Positions 5,252 through 5,582 of a stretch of DNA of 5,582 bases are shown here, one piece after another. The stretch is from NCBI GenBank assembly GCA_946644025.1, contig CAMPCG010000204.1, positions 1 through 5,582 of the forward strand. Direction: 5' to 3'. The translations under genes were made by a program, and so were the position numbers. Position 1 is the stretch's first letter, and the number at the start of each line of letters is the position of its first letter. Origin of the DNA: an uncultured Prevotellaceae bacterium (GTDB lineage Bacteria; Bacteroidota; Bacteroidia; Bacteroidales; Bacteroidaceae). The notes under the pieces are model-generated. The model made no database searches. It had not been told where the DNA came from and saw only the letters and a program-made list of their open reading frames with translations.

Positions 5252-5582
5252 ATGAACAGAAGAACGACCACCGCCGCCCACGTAGGCAACATTGCCATTG
5301 GCGGCGACAACCCCATCCGCATACAGTCGATGGCCACCACCGACACCAACGACACCGAGGCCTGCGTGGCCCAGGCCAAGCGCATCATCGACGCCGGCGG
5401 CGAGCTGGTGCGCTTCACCACCCAGGGCCGGCGCGAGGCCGAGAACATGCAGCACATCTCTGCCCGCCTGAAGGCCGAGGGCTACGGACAGCCCCTCGTG
5501 GCCGACGTACACTTCCGCGCCGACGTGGCCGACGTGGCCGCACGCTACTGCGAGAAGGTGCGCATCAACCCCGGCAACTACG
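5252..5582 (+). CDS. ispG: IspG (GcpE), 4-hydroxy-3-methylbut-2-enyl diphosphate synthase, 3'-truncated by the window edge
   Basis: Penultimate enzyme of the methylerythritol phosphate (MEP) pathway. It reductively converts the cyclic diphosphate MEcPP to HMBPP with a [4Fe-4S] cluster, in the cytoplasm. The window holds 110 codons plus one base, starting at ATG 5252 (MNRRTTTAAHVGNIAIGGDN). Family landmarks in order are HVGNIAIGG, the PIRIQSM strand (residues about 21-27), DTEACVAQAKRIIDAGGELVR (about 34-54), PLVADVHF (about 84-91) and KVRINPGNY (about 102-110). These are the first strands of the TIM-barrel domain. IDAGGELVRFTTQG and the spacing resemble the long Bacteroidota/Chlorobi-type IspG, which carries an extra inserted domain, but that region and the cluster cysteines lie outside the window. 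The start is preceded by a C-rich tract and no Shine-Dalgarno sequence. It is probably co-transcribed with purE. Confidence 0.94.
   Translation, partial: MNRRTTTAAHVGNIAIGGDNPIRIQSMATTDTNDTEACVAQAKRIIDAGGELVRFTTQGRREAENMQHISARLKAEGYGQPLVADVHFRADVADVAARYCEKVRINPGNY

Noticed and set aside
4709..5512. 267-codon minus-strand frame across purE and ispG
   Set aside because: Antisense to two well-identified enzymes, with glycine/valine/histidine-rich shadow composition.

Overview
The window looks like a chromosomal housekeeping segment of a GC-rich member of the Bacteroidota, most likely Prevotella or a close relative in the Prevotellaceae. The reasons are the protein sequences (GlnRS, PurE and IspG all read like Bacteroidota versions), a TAnnTTTG-type -7 promoter element, and the lack of clear Shine-Dalgarno sites before the genes. 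No phage, transposase, CRISPR, rRNA or tRNA gene was seen. All genes are on the + strand.

Layout: (1) 1-1464, the 3' part of glnS (glutaminyl-tRNA synthetase), whose 5' end with the HIGH motif lies outside the window. (2) 1465-1880, a lower-GC stretch with two tiny membrane-protein reading frames. The first resembles the DUF6722 family and has no visible start codon, so it looks frameshifted. The second is an intact 36-residue protein one base downstream. (3) 1881-3302, a 473-residue acidic TPR-repeat protein. (4) 3303-3396, an intergenic gap with a good Bacteroidota promoter ending about 9 bases before the next start codon. (5) 3397-4557, a 386-residue GNAT-fold protein of unknown substrate. 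(6) 4558-4699, an intergenic gap filled almost entirely by a long imperfect hairpin built of 10-bp repeats. (7) 4700-5206, purE. (8) 5207-5251, a short GC hairpin and a C-rich tract. (9) 5252-end, the first 110 codons of ispG.

The most unusual content is a pair of quasi-palindromic tandem-repeat elements. Each has a purine-rich arm with no C, made of short direct repeats containing GTTAG or AGGAGTT, then a short loop, then a pyrimidine-rich complementary arm. One (434-518) lies inside the glnS coding region and is read in frame as about 30 extra residues next to the catalytic KMSKS-like loop. The other (4567-4694) lies between the GNAT gene and purE and stops five bases before the purE start codon. 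Their units differ (7/14 bp against 10 bp), yet the architecture is the same, so they may belong to one class of hairpin-forming repeat that tolerates different unit sequences.

Functionally the genes are a mixture: translation (glnS), purine synthesis (purE), isoprenoid precursor synthesis (ispG) and proteins of unknown role. purE and ispG are close enough (45 bp) to be co-transcribed. The GNAT gene probably has its own promoter.
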